Shown here: piece by piece, positions 35,089 through 46,610 of the stretch | Layout: each line of letters starts with the position of its first letter | Numbering within the stretch: the stretch's first letter is position 1 | DNA from: Apium graveolens | Lineage: Eukaryota; Streptophyta; Magnoliopsida; Apiales; Apiaceae | Direction of reading: 5' to 3' | Assembly: GCF_009905375.1 (NCBI RefSeq) | Contig: NC_133648.1 | Location: forward strand, 305,490,565-305,554,564 | DNA length: 64,000 nucleotides | The notes under the pieces: generated by a model | What the model saw: the letters and a program-made list of their open reading frames with translations, nothing else | What the model was told of the DNA's origin: nothing | Databases searched by the model: none | Made by a program: the position numbers and the translations under genes

Positions 35089-38000
35089 ATGGCAAACAAC
35101 ACAAACACACTGTCCGTACGTTCAGTCCTTGAGAAGGACAAGCTGACAGGAGGAAACAACTTCCTAGACCGGCAGAGGAATTTGAGGATTGTCCTCAGGC
35201 AGGAGCGCAAGCTTCATGTCATTGATATTCCTCCTCCAGGCCCCCTTCCTGAGGGTGCTACTGCTGATGAACGAGCAGCACGCACAAGGGATGAGAATGA
35301 TGCAAATGATGTTGCATGTCTTATGTTGGCAACTATGAGTGCTGAGCTTCAAAGACAACATGTGCATATGGATGCATATACTATCAATGAGCACTTGCAA
35401 AGCATGTTTGCAAGCCAAACTCGTCAAGAAAGGTTCAACACGAGTAAGTCACTTTTTAATTGCAAACAAGGGGCGAGTGAACCAGTTGGCCCACATGTTC
35501 TGAAGATGATTGGTTACATTGAGTACCTTGAAACTTTGGGTTTCTCGATTGGTTCGGAAACTGGTATTGACCTAATCATGAATTCTTTGAACAACAAATT
35601 CACTCAGTTTGTTGTGAACTACAATATGAATGAATTTGACAAAACACCTACTGAATTATTGCATATGTTGAGAACATATGAGACCAACATAAGGACAGCT
35701 GAACCTGCTCCCATACTGATGGTGGGAAATAAAGGTAAGGCCAAAGGGAAGGGCAAATGGAAGGGTAAGAAGAAGATTGGATCTGATTCTACACCCAAGC
35801 CAAAGTCAGGTCCCAAACAGGCTTTAAAGCCTAAAGGTGGTGTGGCCAAGGGTGAATGTCACTACTGTAAGAAAGATGGTCACTGGAAGAGAAACTGTCC
35901 AATTTACTTGGAGGATCTGAAGAAAAAGAAAGCAGTTCAGATTTCTGGATCAGGTATTTATGTTATAGAAGTCAATTTGTCTATTTCTACATCTTGGGTA
36001 TTTGATACTAGATGTGCTTCTCACATTTGTATAAATGTGCAGGGCCTGCAGAGAAGTAGAACTTTGGCTAAGGGAGAAGTGGACCTAAGAGTAGGCAGTG
36101 GAGCAAAAGTTGTTGCTTTAGCTGTAGGGACTTATTATTTATCTATGCCCTCTGGGCTTGTTTTAGAACTAGAAGACTGTTTTTACGTGCCTGCGATTCG
36201 CAGAAACATTATTTCTGTTTCTTATTTGGACAAGAAAGGTTTTTCGTTTACAATAAAGAACAACAGTTGCTCTTTTGCTTTGAATGATTTAACCTATGGT
36301 GTTGCACGTTTATTTAATGGTTTATATGTTCTTGATTTAGATAACCCTGTCTGTAATATAGAAAACAAACGACTTAAAATGAATGACTCAAATCAAACAT
36401 ACCTCTGGCATTGTCGTCTAGGCCACATAAATGAGAAACGCATATCCAAATTATATAAGGATGGATACTTGGATAAGTTTGATTTTGAATCATACCAAGA
36501 ATGCGAATCTTGTTTGCTTGGTAAGATGACTAAAGCCCCTTTCACTGGTAAGGGTCAAAGGGCCACTAAACGTCTGGAGCTAATACATAGTGATGTATGT
36601 GGCCCAATGCGTGTAATGGCTAGAGGAGGCTACTACTACTTCATAACATTTACTGATGATTTCAGTAGATATGGATATGTATATCTTATGAAGAACAAAT
36701 CCGATTCTTTTGAAAAATTTAAAGAATACAAGGTTGAAGTAGAGAAGCAAATTGGCGGAGATGCAAGTATTAAGATCTTACGATCCGATCGTGGGGGTGA
36801 ATACTTAAGCACCGAATTTAGAGAGTATTTGAAAGAGTGTGGTATTGTATCACAACTCACTCCGCCAGGAACACCTCAATGGAATGGAGTTTCAGAGAGG
36901 AGAAATCGCACCTTATTGGACATGGTGCGATCGATGATGAGTCATGCAGATCTTCCAATTAGTTTCTGGGGTTATGCTCTAGAAACAGCGGCTTTCACAC
37001 TTAACCGTGTTCCTACTAAGAAGGTTCAAAAGACTCCATATGAGATATGGAAGGAGAAACGGTCAGGCATGAACTTTATGAAAGTTTGGGGATGTAAGGC
37101 GTTTGTGAAACGTCAAGAATCTGACAAGCTTGGACCTAAATCCGAAGAGTGCATTTTTGTAGGATACCCTAATGAAACAAAGGCGTATTATTTTTATAGT
37201 CCTTCTGAGCAGAAAGTGTTTATTGCTCGAGATGTTGTCATCATGGAAAGAGATTTTGTTTCCAAAAGAAACAGTGGGAGAACTATAGATCTTGATGAAG
37301 ATCGAGAACCGCAAAATAGCATTGAACCTGAAGTGGAACAAGAGCAGAATAATGATAATGCTCAACAAACACAGGTTGTTCGTAGATCTGGTAGATTTCG
37401 CCATGAGCCAGAGAGATATGGATTTCTCATGACTCAGTGTGGTGATTTGATGCTCATAGATGAAGATGAGCCTCTCACATACCAAAATGCTATGAACAGT
37501 CCAGACTCTAAGAGATGGCTTGAAGCCATAAAATCCGAGATAGATTCCATGTACGAAAACCAAGTATGGACTTTGGTTGATCCACCTGAAGGGGTAAAAC
37601 CCATAGGGTGCAAATGGGTTTTTAAGAAGAAAAAGGGCATGGATGGAAATGTTCAGACCTATAAAGCTAGGCTGGTTGCAAAAGGTTTCAAACAAATTCA
37701 TGGTATTGACTATGATGAAACTTTCTCACCAGTGGCTATGGTCAAGTCTATAAGGATTTTACTTGCCATTGCAGCATTCCATGATTATGAAATCTGGCAA
37801 ATGGATGTCAAAACAGCCTTCCTTAATGGAAGCCTTGAAGAGGATGTGTACATGACACAACCTGAGGGTTTTGTCGATCCAAGGAATGCTGGCAAGGTAT
37901 GTAAATTGCGTCAATCCATTTATGGATTGAAGCAATCCTCTAGGAGATGGAATATCCGTTTTGATGAAATAGTCACAGAGTATGGCTTTGTTCAAAACGA

Positions 38001-39048
38001 AGATGAACCGTGTGTTTACAAGAAGGTTAGTGGGAGCTATGTGGCATTCATAGTACTATATGTTGATGATATACTACTAATGGGGAATGACATACCTTCT
38101 CTAAAGGCTGTTAAGACTTGGTTAGGGAGCAATTTCTCCATTAAAGACTTAGGAGAGGCATCCTACATTCTAGGAATGAGGATCTATAGAGAAAGATCTA
38201 GAAGGATGATCGGTCTAAGTCAGAGCACATACATTGATAAGGTTTTGCATCGTTTTGGAATGCAAAATGCAAAAAGGGGATATGTCCCCGTGTCTCAAGG
38301 GATAACGATCTCTAAGGACCAGTGTCTGAAATCATTGGATGAGAAGGACCACATGAATAAAGTTCCATATGCTTCAGCAATTGGATCTATCATGTATGCA
38401 ATGGTATGTACTCGCCCAGATGTCTCGTATGCTTTGAGCATGACGAGCAGATACCAGTCTAATCCGGGTGAAGGTCATTGGACGACAGTTAAGAATATTC
38501 TTAAGTACCTGAAAAGAACTAAAGATTCATTCTTGGTGTATGGAGGAGAAGAGAAACTCGTTGTAAAAGGTTACACCGATGCAAGTTTCCAAACAGACAG
38601 AGATGATACTGTATCACAGTCTGGTTTTGTGTTTTGTCTAAACGGAGGTGCTGTAAGCTGGAAGAGTTCAAAGCAAGAAACAATAGCTGATTCTACAATG
38701 GAGGCTGAGTACATTGCAGCTTGTGAAGCAGCTAAGGAGGCCGTTTGGATTCGAAAGTTCATTTCTGATTTGGGAGTGGTTCCATCGATCGCAGATCCCA
38801 TTGATCTATACTGCGATAATAATGGAGCCATTGCACAGGCTAAAGAACCTAGATCACACTCCCGGGCTAAACATATACTCAGGAGATTTCACCTTATTCG
38901 AGAGATTAATGAAAGGGGTGATATACACATATGTAAAGTGCACACAAATGATAACATTGCAGACCCACTGACCAAAGGCTTGTCGCAGCAGAAGCACGAT
39001 GGTCACACTAGTTCCATGGGTATTAGATATATGGGTGATTGGCTCTAG
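35089..39048 (+). CDS. E5 Copia gag-pol polyprotein, 1319 aa
   Basis: One uninterrupted frame from ATG 35089 to TAG 39048. Gag occupies about residues 1-250, with a Lys/Gly-rich linker and a CCHC zinc knuckle at 257-270 (CHYCKKDGHWKRNC). The protease site at D306 reads DTRCASH, where related elements have DTGC, so the active-site Gly is replaced by Arg (GGA to AGA). Integrase has the HHCC region from H441 (HCRLGH ... CESCLLGK), then HSDVCGP, RSDRGGEY and WNGVSERRNRTL for the DDE core. Reverse transcriptase has QMDVKTAFLNG and catalytic YVDDILLMG (D993, D994). RNase H has TMEAEYIAACEAAKEAVW. The order PR-IN-RT-RH marks Ty1/copia. The reading frame is complete but the protease change may make this copy non-autonomous. 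Confidence 0.96.
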   Translation: MANNTNTLSVRSVLEKDKLTGGNNFLDRQRNLRIVLRQERKLHVIDIPPPGPLPEGATADERAARTRDENDANDVACLMLATMSAELQRQHVHMDAYTINEHLQSMFASQTRQERFNTSKSLFNCKQGASEPVGPHVLKMIGYIEYLETLGFSIGSETGIDLIMNSLNNKFTQFVVNYNMNEFDKTPTELLHMLRTYETNIRTAEPAPILMVGNKGKAKGKGKWKGKKKIGSDSTPKPKSGPKQALKPKGGVAKGECHYCKKDGHWKRNCPIYLEDLKKKKAVQISGSGIYVIEVNLSISTSWVFDTRCASHICINVQGLQRSRTLAKGEVDLRVGSGAKVVALAVGTYYLSMPSGLVLELEDCFYVPAIRRNIISVSYLDKKGFSFTIKNNSCSFALNDLTYGVARLFNGLYVLDLDNPVCNIENKRLKMNDSNQTYLWHCRLGHINEKRISKLYKDGYLDKFDFESYQECESCLLGKMTKAPFTGKGQRATKRLELIHSDVCGPMRVMARGGYYYFITFTDDFSRYGYVYLMKNKSDSFEKFKEYKVEVEKQIGGDASIKILRSDRGGEYLSTEFREYLKECGIVSQLTPPGTPQWNGVSERRNRTLLDMVRSMMSHADLPISFWGYALETAAFTLNRVPTKKVQKTPYEIWKEKRSGMNFMKVWGCKAFVKRQESDKLGPKSEECIFVGYPNETKAYYFYSPSEQKVFIARDVVIMERDFVSKRNSGRTIDLDEDREPQNSIEPEVEQEQNNDNAQQTQVVRRSGRFRHEPERYGFLMTQCGDLMLIDEDEPLTYQNAMNSPDSKRWLEAIKSEIDSMYENQVWTLVDPPEGVKPIGCKWVFKKKKGMDGNVQTYKARLVAKGFKQIHGIDYDETFSPVAMVKSIRILLAIAAFHDYEIWQMDVKTAFLNGSLEEDVYMTQPEGFVDPRNAGKVCKLRQSIYGLKQSSRRWNIRFDEIVTEYGFVQNEDEPCVYKKVSGSYVAFIVLYVDDILLMGNDIPSLKAVKTWLGSNFSIKDLGEASYILGMRIYRERSRRMIGLSQSTYIDKVLHRFGMQNAKRGYVPVSQGITISKDQCLKSLDEKDHMNKVPYASAIGSIMYAMVCTRPDVSYALSMTSRYQSNPGEGHWTTVKNILKYLKRTKDSFLVYGGEEKLVVKGYTDASFQTDRDDTVSQSGFVFCLNGGAVSWKSSKQETIADSTMEAEYIAACEAAKEAVWIRKFISDLGVVPSIADPIDLYCDNNGAIAQAKEPRSHSRAKHILRRFHLIREINERGDIHICKVHTNDNIADPLTKGLSQQKHDGHTSSMGIRYMGDWL

Positions 39049-39051
39049 TGC

Positions 39052-39062
39052 AAGTGGGAGAT
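39052..39062 (+). other. E5 polypurine tract
   Basis: AAGTGGGAGAT immediately before the 3' LTR start at 39063. Confidence 0.85.
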
Positions 39063-40596
39063 TGTTAGTGTAGGTGCCCTAGAGGCAATACATTATTCTT
39101 TTATAATCTTTATGTCAGTTGATCATTCAATAAATGTATTTATTATGACCTTAATTACTGCGATATTTTGTTAGCATAATAAATGTCCTTAGAATCATGA
39201 CAAATTGTATAGTTTAAGTACATGACTTGAACTTGAGATTATATAATATATCATATTCTTAAAGGTCCCTAGTCGAGTATTATTATATAGGACAATAATA
39301 ATACATAGATAGACTAGTATGTTGTTTGACAAGACAAACCACATCTCATTGGTTATAAGTATGGGGATACTAAAGTCAATACATAGGTACATGTGAGAGT
39401 ACATGGTACTGGACAGACCCACAGTGAGATTCTTCATGTTTAATAAAGTCATAAGAAAGACTCACAGTGATAATGGTGTAACGATCCTTTGACTTGAAAT
39501 CATTATATTTCTATACGAGGATTAATATACTTTGACTACATTAAAAGTTACTTTTGATCGAGTGATGATAAAAATGGACATCGGGTATATCATGAGTCGT
39601 ATGAGAAATATGAATGATAGATAAAGGATTTAACCCTCCTATAATTAGGAGATATATTATTGGCCTCTTGATTGAGTGAGATTATAAAAGCATGGCCATG
39701 CTCAAATAATGATTTGTCTCAATAATCTACTCGTGGATCAAGTAAACCCGGATTAAATGTTGAAGAGGATGACTAAATACATGCCTCGAGTTTAATCTAT
39801 AATATGTATGGTTAAAGGGATTATATTACACGAAAAATATTAATCACGAAAGGTTTTATCTAATCACGATTTAATTATTGTTTAATTGGGTAACAATGAT
39901 GTATTACTAGATACCGCTCATTGTTTATAATTTTATTAGAGAATAAAATTATTGTCAATTAAATAATAGCCTATTGGGTCGCACAAATAGAGCACTTAAT
40001 GGAATAGTTAATTTAAATTATAGATTTAAATTAATTGATAATTATTTGAATTTTATTATAATTAAGTAAGACTTAATTGAGATAATATAAATTCGAATTA
40101 AAAGGAATGTTTTTGCCCATAATAATTAAGTATGACTTAGTTATTAATTAAATAATAGAAATTCGTTTTTATTATTTAATCCAATACCTACTAGGGTTGG
40201 GCTTTGCTATTATGGGCCTTTTTAATCAGCCATTATAAATAGATAATGATAGGTTAAAGAGGCTTGTACGTTTTTAAGAAAAAAACCCTAGCAGCAAAGA
40301 GAGGCAGAGGCAATTCAGATCGTCAAGAAGGAGGCTAGTACATCCATTCCGTAGTCAAGTTCGTGAGACGTTCTTGAAGGTGCTCGTGTGGATACCATAG
40401 AGGTGTTTCTCCGAGAGGTAGACACAAAGCGTGATAGCTAGGATCTCCGTTGAGTTCGTGAAAGTTAAGCTCTTGAAAGGTATGATTCGTTATCTCCATA
40501 ATCTGCCCATAATTATACATGGATCCTGTTTTGGGTTTCGAAATTTTTGTTTTATTTACGTTTATCCGCTGCGTTTTATGCCTTCGGAACCCAACA
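39063..40596 (+). repeat. E5 3' LTR
   Basis: 1534 bp, ends ..GGAACCCAACA followed by the target repeat CTTTC (40597-40601). The patch at about 39932-39995 (containing GGGTCGCACAAATAG) has no match at the same place in the 5' LTR. Confidence 0.95.
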
Positions 40597-40601
40597 CTTT
40601 C

Positions 40602-41022
40602 ATCACACAACAACAGATAGACAAGATGAACAAGACCAAGCTCCCAATTCATGAGCGGATAGTAAACGTTCCGCAGTTTCCTATAGGCATTGATGCTGTT
40701 GTAGCTGAGGTAGGAACTACCAATAGGCTAGGCTTTCAACTTTTGATGTACCAGACTTATGTATATTTATGAATTGTAATAATGGCAAAGAATATGTAAA
40801 TTTATTCAGAAACCCTTTTGAGGTGTAATGGCTTATAATTGTGGAATAAAATGACTTGTGTTATTTTTGGATATTCATCTCTGAGACTATAACTTGTGGT
40901 GTGTTAATATATTGTGGGGTCAGAGTGCGCAGTAGTTGGTTAATTATTAAGATTAAGTATTATTAAGGGAAATGGAACTCGTGACAACCCGGATCCCCGA
41001 CCCCGTATTTGGGGGTGTTACA
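40602..41022 (+). repeat. E3 5' LTR, last part (after E5)
   Basis: Resumes after E5's second CTTTC and ends ..GTATTTGGGGGTGTTACA at 41022, six bases before the primer site. Confidence 0.8.
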
Positions 41023-41027
41023 GGAAA

Positions 41028-41040
41028 TGGTATCAGAGCT
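41028..41040 (+). other. E3 primer binding site, tRNA-iMet
   Basis: TGGTATCAGAGCT, exact standard plant iMet primer site. 41041-41479 after it is non-coding leader or unrecognisable gag start. Confidence 0.88.
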
Positions 41041-41479
41041 AAACGTTATAAACCTCAGAGATGATGTGACGTTAAAATAATAAGTTCACTAAGATAATAA
41101 GAACTCTTGCCAAGTTCATAGTCGGACTACCTAACGTAGTACTGACAGTTAAAACCCTTATGGGAACCCTTATAAATATCGTGATAGAAGCGTAGTTCAT
41201 TATCGTATATGCTAGCGGGACTCCGAACCCTGAGGTTGTGGAGCAACAAGGCGATGATGTTTTATTACTTATTGGAGATCAGATTGTGGATCCGATAGAG
41301 CGTCCTAACGCGGGACCAGATGATGTTCATATTGAGGATGTAGCGGTTGAGGATGTTGTCCTAGAATGGATTATTGCTGAGAAGGATCCCGTGGAGGATC
41401 CTGAAAAGAATGAATAAAGGACCACTGAGGAATTGATGACCATGGATAGGGCGACTACCAGAGGTAGGATTGGCCGGTC

Positions 41480-42310
41480 ACTACCGGAGGTTCGTTCAAG
41501 TTTATAAAGATAGTATCCCCTTTAACGCGGCTTACTCGTAAGACTGAGAAGTTCGAATGGACAGAGAAATGTGAGAACAGCTTTTAAGAACTGAAGCAAA
41601 GATTGGTGACGACCCCTATGTTGGCGTTGCCGAATGGAAAAGGAGATTTTGTGATGTGTAGTGACGCTTCACATAAGGAATTAGGGTGCTTCTTATACAG
41701 CACATCAAGGTAATCGTGTACACGTCAAGACAATTAAGGGAATATAAAACTCGATATCCCCACCCATGATCTTGGGCTCGTGGCAATAGTTTTGCCCTAA
41801 AGATTGGAGGCACTACTTGTATGGAGAGAAGTGCGAGATTTACACAAACCATAAGAGTTCTAGTACATTTTCACGCAGATAGAGCTCAACATGCAACAGA
41901 GGAGGTGGTTAGATCTAATCAAGGATTATGATTATGAGATTTTTTATCATCCAAGAAAAGCCAATATAGTGGCTGACGCCCTTAGTAGAAAGGAGAGACT
42001 CAAGATGATAATGTCTTTGGGAGAGTTGATAAGAGATTTTGAGAAAATGGAAATAGAAGTGAAGGTAACCGGAGCCGGTACCGAAAAGCAGTTTGAGATT
42101 GCAATACAGCCCGAATTATTGGAAAAGATCATATTGTGCCAAGAAAAAGTGATGAATGAAGACAGAGAGCCAACAAATAGAGAAGAGATTAATACCGAGA
42201 AAGATGATAAGGGAATAATGAGGTATTCCTACAGAATTTGGGTTCCAAACGTTCAAGAGCTTAAGGACGAGATCTTAGATGAAAGCTATAGTTCGAGGAA
42301 TAAGATTTAG
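41480..42310 (+). pseudogene. E3 RNase H fragment and RT/IN linker, out of normal order
   Basis: 41480-41890 is stop-ridden but still shows the chromovirus RNase H series in shifting frames (ELKQRLVTTPM, CSDASHKE, WRHYLYGEKCEIYT). 41891-42310 stays open for 139 codons, with QRRWLDLIKDYDYEIFYHP and ANIVADALSRKE, then the linker into integrase (RIWVPNVQELKDEILDE). It ends where the histidines of the integrase zinc region should follow. It lies upstream of gag-like sequence, the reverse of the normal order. Confidence 0.75.
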
Positions 42311-42624
42311 GGCAAACCCTGAATGTGATAGTCAGGGAGGTCGCCATCAAGAAAGAAAGAACTCATAACATAATGAAATGGAAAACAAGGATTTTAACGT
42401 ATAAGATAAATCCAAGTATGGGAGAAGGATGAAACATTTCATACTGAGAAAACAGAAGTCGAGCAAGTTAGGGAGAACCGGGATGGTACTCCTATGGGGA
42501 AATTTATGGACCTGCCTCAACAAAACTTACACTTTTATCCCCAACCACCACCCTGAGGAAACAGTGCGGTGGGAAATTCTTTCAGGACCTTTAAGTTGCT
42601 AAGCTCTCAGAGTTCCAAGGAACA

Positions 42625-42930
42625 AGCTGACCCAGTCGAGCCAAGAGCCTGGCTAAAGGAAATATAGGAATCATTTGAGATTCTAAATGATTGACGAATC
42701 ACAAAAGATTGTTTATTCACTTACCCTCCTAAGAGAGAGGCCACCCGCTGGTGAAAGGCCAAGAAAGGCATGAAGCCAGAGTTTATAATAAACTGATTAA
42801 AGTTCAGTCAATTATTTTCGGGAAAGTAATTCCCAAGGTTATGGAGGTAGTGTAAAAGCTTTAGAGCCAGAATAAAGGTGGAAGAGTGTGATGAATTATG
42901 AATCTAAGTTGTAAAAGTTGTCAAGATTCG
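42625..42930 (+). pseudogene. E3 gag core remnant
   Basis: With several stops, the frame still reads DPVEPRAWLKEI, then an ESFEIL helix and REATRW-KAKKGMKPEF, then FSQLF..K.FP: the retrotransposon gag core of Tekay-like elements (compare DPVIANTWIKEM in E4). Confidence 0.65.
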
Positions 42931-45869
42931 TTCTGAGGACAAGAATCCCAGAACGACGTGATGTTTGAAGTCAATGATTAGTGGGTTCATGAAATGATTG
43001 TAATAGAAAGGAAAATAAAAAGAAACTGAAGTGGAAAGGAATATAAAGGCAATATAGTTTGAGGAATGATAAGGGAGTTGGGTATGAGGAAACCCTAAAG
43101 ACTCGTAGCTATAGAAATAGAAAAGTATGTAATCGTCAGGATGAGGGTGATTCACCATGAGTTAAAGTTGATGGTTGAAGGCATAAGATATATATATATA
43201 TATATATATATTATTCCCTTTAAGTTGGGAGGATTCGAGGAAACCTTGAGATAGTTCGAAGGATAAATAATGAGACGCGGATAGACTGAGGAGACAAGAA
43301 AGTAGGAAATTAGGAAATTGGATGAAGGAAGTGACCTTCAAGAATGTGAAGTGTAAGTAACGCATGTGAATTGATACCCAAAAAGGGGGACGCTAGGTAT
43401 AAAAGATATCCCAACATTGAAATCACTGTTGAGATAAATAAAAGAGGTAAATGGGTAGTTAGAACTAAAAAGTTCACGTTGAACATGACCAATATCTTCC
43501 AGAACATCCATGTTATCATTACCAAATCAGGAAAGAAAAGCGGATATCCATTTTTATCTTTTGGAGGCCATATGGATTGACCTCATTTTGGATAAGGATA
43601 TTATTATGAAATTAGGCATAGACTATCGAGGTGACAATGATTAAATAAGATAATCGATCAAGGATATATGACTTGATTTATCCATGGAAGAGTGTAAGTA
43701 TCTTTTAAAGGTGGAATTAAGGATAAAACCCCAATAACTAGAGATGAACCCTAGAGGAATGTATAAAGGTTGGCATTTCACCCTTAATAGGGACATTATG
43801 AGTTGGGTGGTACGGAATGAAGGACTAAGGCAACAACCTTTAAATATCAGTGGAGAAAGTTTTCAGAACTATATAGACAATGGTTCTAGTATTAGTAAAT
43901 GGTATCTTGATATGCCATGTACCTAGGGAGTACAGGATGAAGGATTTAAGGATAACCTTAGAGGTTTTACAAGGAGAAAGGTAATATTCAAAGTTCTCAA
44001 GAATAGAAATTTTGATAAAGAAAATATGACGTAATAATAATAATGCCAAGTGGGGCACATGTTAAACCATGAGAAAGTATCGATTGAACCAATGAAGGTC
44101 AATATTGGTAAAAACAAGAAGGACCTGATATAAAAGATGTCCTGAGTATGACCGAGAGTCAGTCGTGACAATGTTAACCTCTAAAGACCGAGGCAATAAA
44201 CTTTTGGAAAAAAATGGTGATATTTTTTTTTCTCACCAAAGCGTAAGGAAGAGCATTTTTACACAAGCTGTGATTGGAAATGAGGTAGAAAATTTGGTTG
44301 AAGATCGTTCAAAAGGCATTGATTATAAGGAACTATTACTATCAGGAAAGGCCAATGAGGTGGCCGACACTCAAAGTGTAAGAGAGCAGTCATAGGCGCT
44401 CGTGCCAGAGGAATACAGTAATTATGGTTAAAGCCGTGAAGGTTATATTATGGTGTGGAAGATGGACATTCCTTTTGATGATTGTGCGATACTCAACCAT
44501 AATAGTAGTTTGGTAAAGATTTAATTCACGTTATCGCTGTGAGCGTGCTACATATCATAGAAGGTCTTATCTTGAGAATAAGCCGGGACCATGTTTCAAA
44601 AAGGACTAAACAAACCTTTGAGTTAAGTCTTCTATTGAAGGCATATGATTAAGAATGGTATTAACCTGCTATCGTTGCTTTGATTGAAACTCTTCTGCAA
44701 TTTTATCTGCTTCATGTCATGTATGTACGTCAGGATCAGGAGTGTTCTTCATGGATCACAAATGGTGATTATGTTACCTCCTTAGAAGAGTTTGATACAG
44801 CAAGTATGGACTCCGTATGACTAGCTGTCGAGATTTCGAGGAAAATGAATGACTACAGTAGGTTAGTGGTGGACCATAGTAATGCTACTATGAGTCTATG
44901 AATAATGAGACAATGACAACTGTGAGAGTGGTATTGTAATGAATGTTGAGATTGAGTAACACTAATCGGGTCATGGTGATGTATAAGTAATCATCGTTAG
45001 ACTAGCTAAGCCGATCATTTACCTATGATATATTTATTCCTTCTTATCGATAAAGATTAGTATTACTATACGAAGAAGGTTGCGGTATAGCAATGGATTC
45101 TAGTAACGATGATGTCTAGAATGAAATCCCTTATTTGATTTTCGATGTCGAGGGAGTTTCAGAGGTGATTGTTTATAAGCTCGAGCAAGAGCATGGGTCC
45201 ATGGAATGATGGACGGAATAACAACAAATTTTAGGCATGTGAAATACGATGTTATAATACTTGATATTGATATATATATACATATATGTTTTGTTCTCCT
45301 ACGACAAACCTCTATAGTTCAGAGGTAGATTCCAAGCCAGATATTTTATGGCAGTATTTTTTTTTTATTACGTATGTACAATTCTCTTCAATTCATCCTT
45401 TTCTCTTCTTTTCATTTCATGTAAGCTGAGAAGAATAACCCTTCCAGAAGGGGAGGTATTGCCGAATGACTATCTATCTATGTGATAGAAGCCTAGTAGG
45501 ATACCACATGTTGTTTAATTGCTTTTCAAGTACTAAAGACTGACCACCTTCTGTACTAACCATGCGATGTAACAAGTGTTCATGATCATAGTGATCTCTC
45601 AATAAATTCTTTTACTTCTATACGATGGATCAAGCTTTCGAAGATAGAAGCAGCTAGAAAGGAGTAGTATCAGTGTGGTGGTATTCCGAATCTAACGTGT
45701 TCGTGATGCTAAGGTTGACGCGGTTATTAAAAGGTTATAGAATGCTAACGAGCAAAAGTATAGCCAGAATAGTATTATGTACGGAAGATAGTAACACTTA
45801 TGAACTAGAAAAGAATGAGTATCGAGAAGCGAAAGCTATAGTGCTAGAAGCTATAATGAGAGTCTGTAC
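42931..45869 (+). other. E3 degraded interior, not assignable
   Basis: Position in the element suggests gag end, protease and RT, but I could not place conserved motifs with confidence. Short open stretches (for example 43371-43580 and 44165-44395) show no known signature. (AT)n run at about 43189-43210; T run at 45358. Confidence 0.5.
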
Positions 45870-46560
45870 AATAGACTTGAAAGAATTTGGAATGATCATT
45901 TATCGCGGATTGAGTTTTCTTACGATAATAGATCATATGTCATTATCGAGATGTCGCCTTATGAGATCCTTGAGGGAAGACAATGTTGATCTCCCTTATG
46001 TTAGGATGAAGTTGTAGAGCGCAAGATGCTTGGACCAGCAATAGTCCAAAGGACCAGGGATATAATAGATCTAATCAGAGGACGGCTGGTAGTAGCCCAA
46101 GATGGAAATAAGAGGTATGCTGATTTGACTCGAAAGGACAAAGAGTATTATGAAATAGGGAACCTAGTAATATTAAAGGTATCCCTTGGAAATGATTGAT
46201 GAAGTTCGGAAAGAAAGGAAAGCTAAGTCTACAATTTGTTGGACCCTTGGAGATATTAAGACATATTGGGAAGTTAGCATATGAGCTAGCCCTACCCCCA
46301 AGCATGTAGCAAATTCATAACGTGTTCCACTAAACAATGTTAAGGAAGTGTAATCCGGATGCCAGACAAATAGGGGCATATGAGCGCCTAAACATGCAAC
46401 CAGACTTGACCTATATTGAGCAACCAGTAAGGGTTATAGATTGAAAAGGAACAAGTGCTTAGGAGAAGGGTTATCAAACTAGTCAGAGTTTGGTGGTAGA
46501 ACCACAATGTGGGAATATTTACTTGAGAGTTAGAAAGTGCAATGCTAAGAGAGTATTCCT
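45870..46560 (+). pseudogene. E3 integrase C-terminal half
   Basis: Reads through stops and one or two shifts: FSYDNRS, EMSPYEILEGR, LGPAIVQRTRDIIDLIRGRL, KRYADLTRKDKEYEIGNLVI, LKVSPWK, then FVGPLEIL and GKLAYELALPPSM, and near the end QPDLTYIEQPVRVID. This is the chromovirus integrase tail of the Tekay type. Confidence 0.8.
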
Positions 46561-46593
46561 ATTCATTTTCTATCTGATTCCGGGATGGAATCC

Positions 46594-46610
46594 TTTTAAG
46601 GAGGGGAGAC
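46594..46610 (+). other. E3 polypurine tract
   Basis: TTTTAAGGAGGGGAGAC immediately before the 3' LTR. Confidence 0.8.

Larger units (their letters stand above)
31768..40596 (+). mobile_element. E5: complete Copia LTR retrotransposon, 8829 bp
   Basis: LTRs 31768-33295 (1528 bp) and 39063-40596 (1534 bp) both run TGTTAGTGTAGG to ..GGAACCCAACA. CTTTC directly precedes the element (31763-31767) and directly follows it (40597-40601). Parts in order: LTR, iMet primer site, 1.8-kb structured leader, one gag-pol ORF, polypurine tract, LTR. LTRs are about 99% alike outside one mismatched patch, so the insertion is recent. Inserted in E3's 5' LTR. Confidence 0.97.

Noticed and set aside
37063..37701. 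Minus-strand open frame of 212 codons
   Set aside because: Shadow of the E5 gag-pol ORF; no domain.
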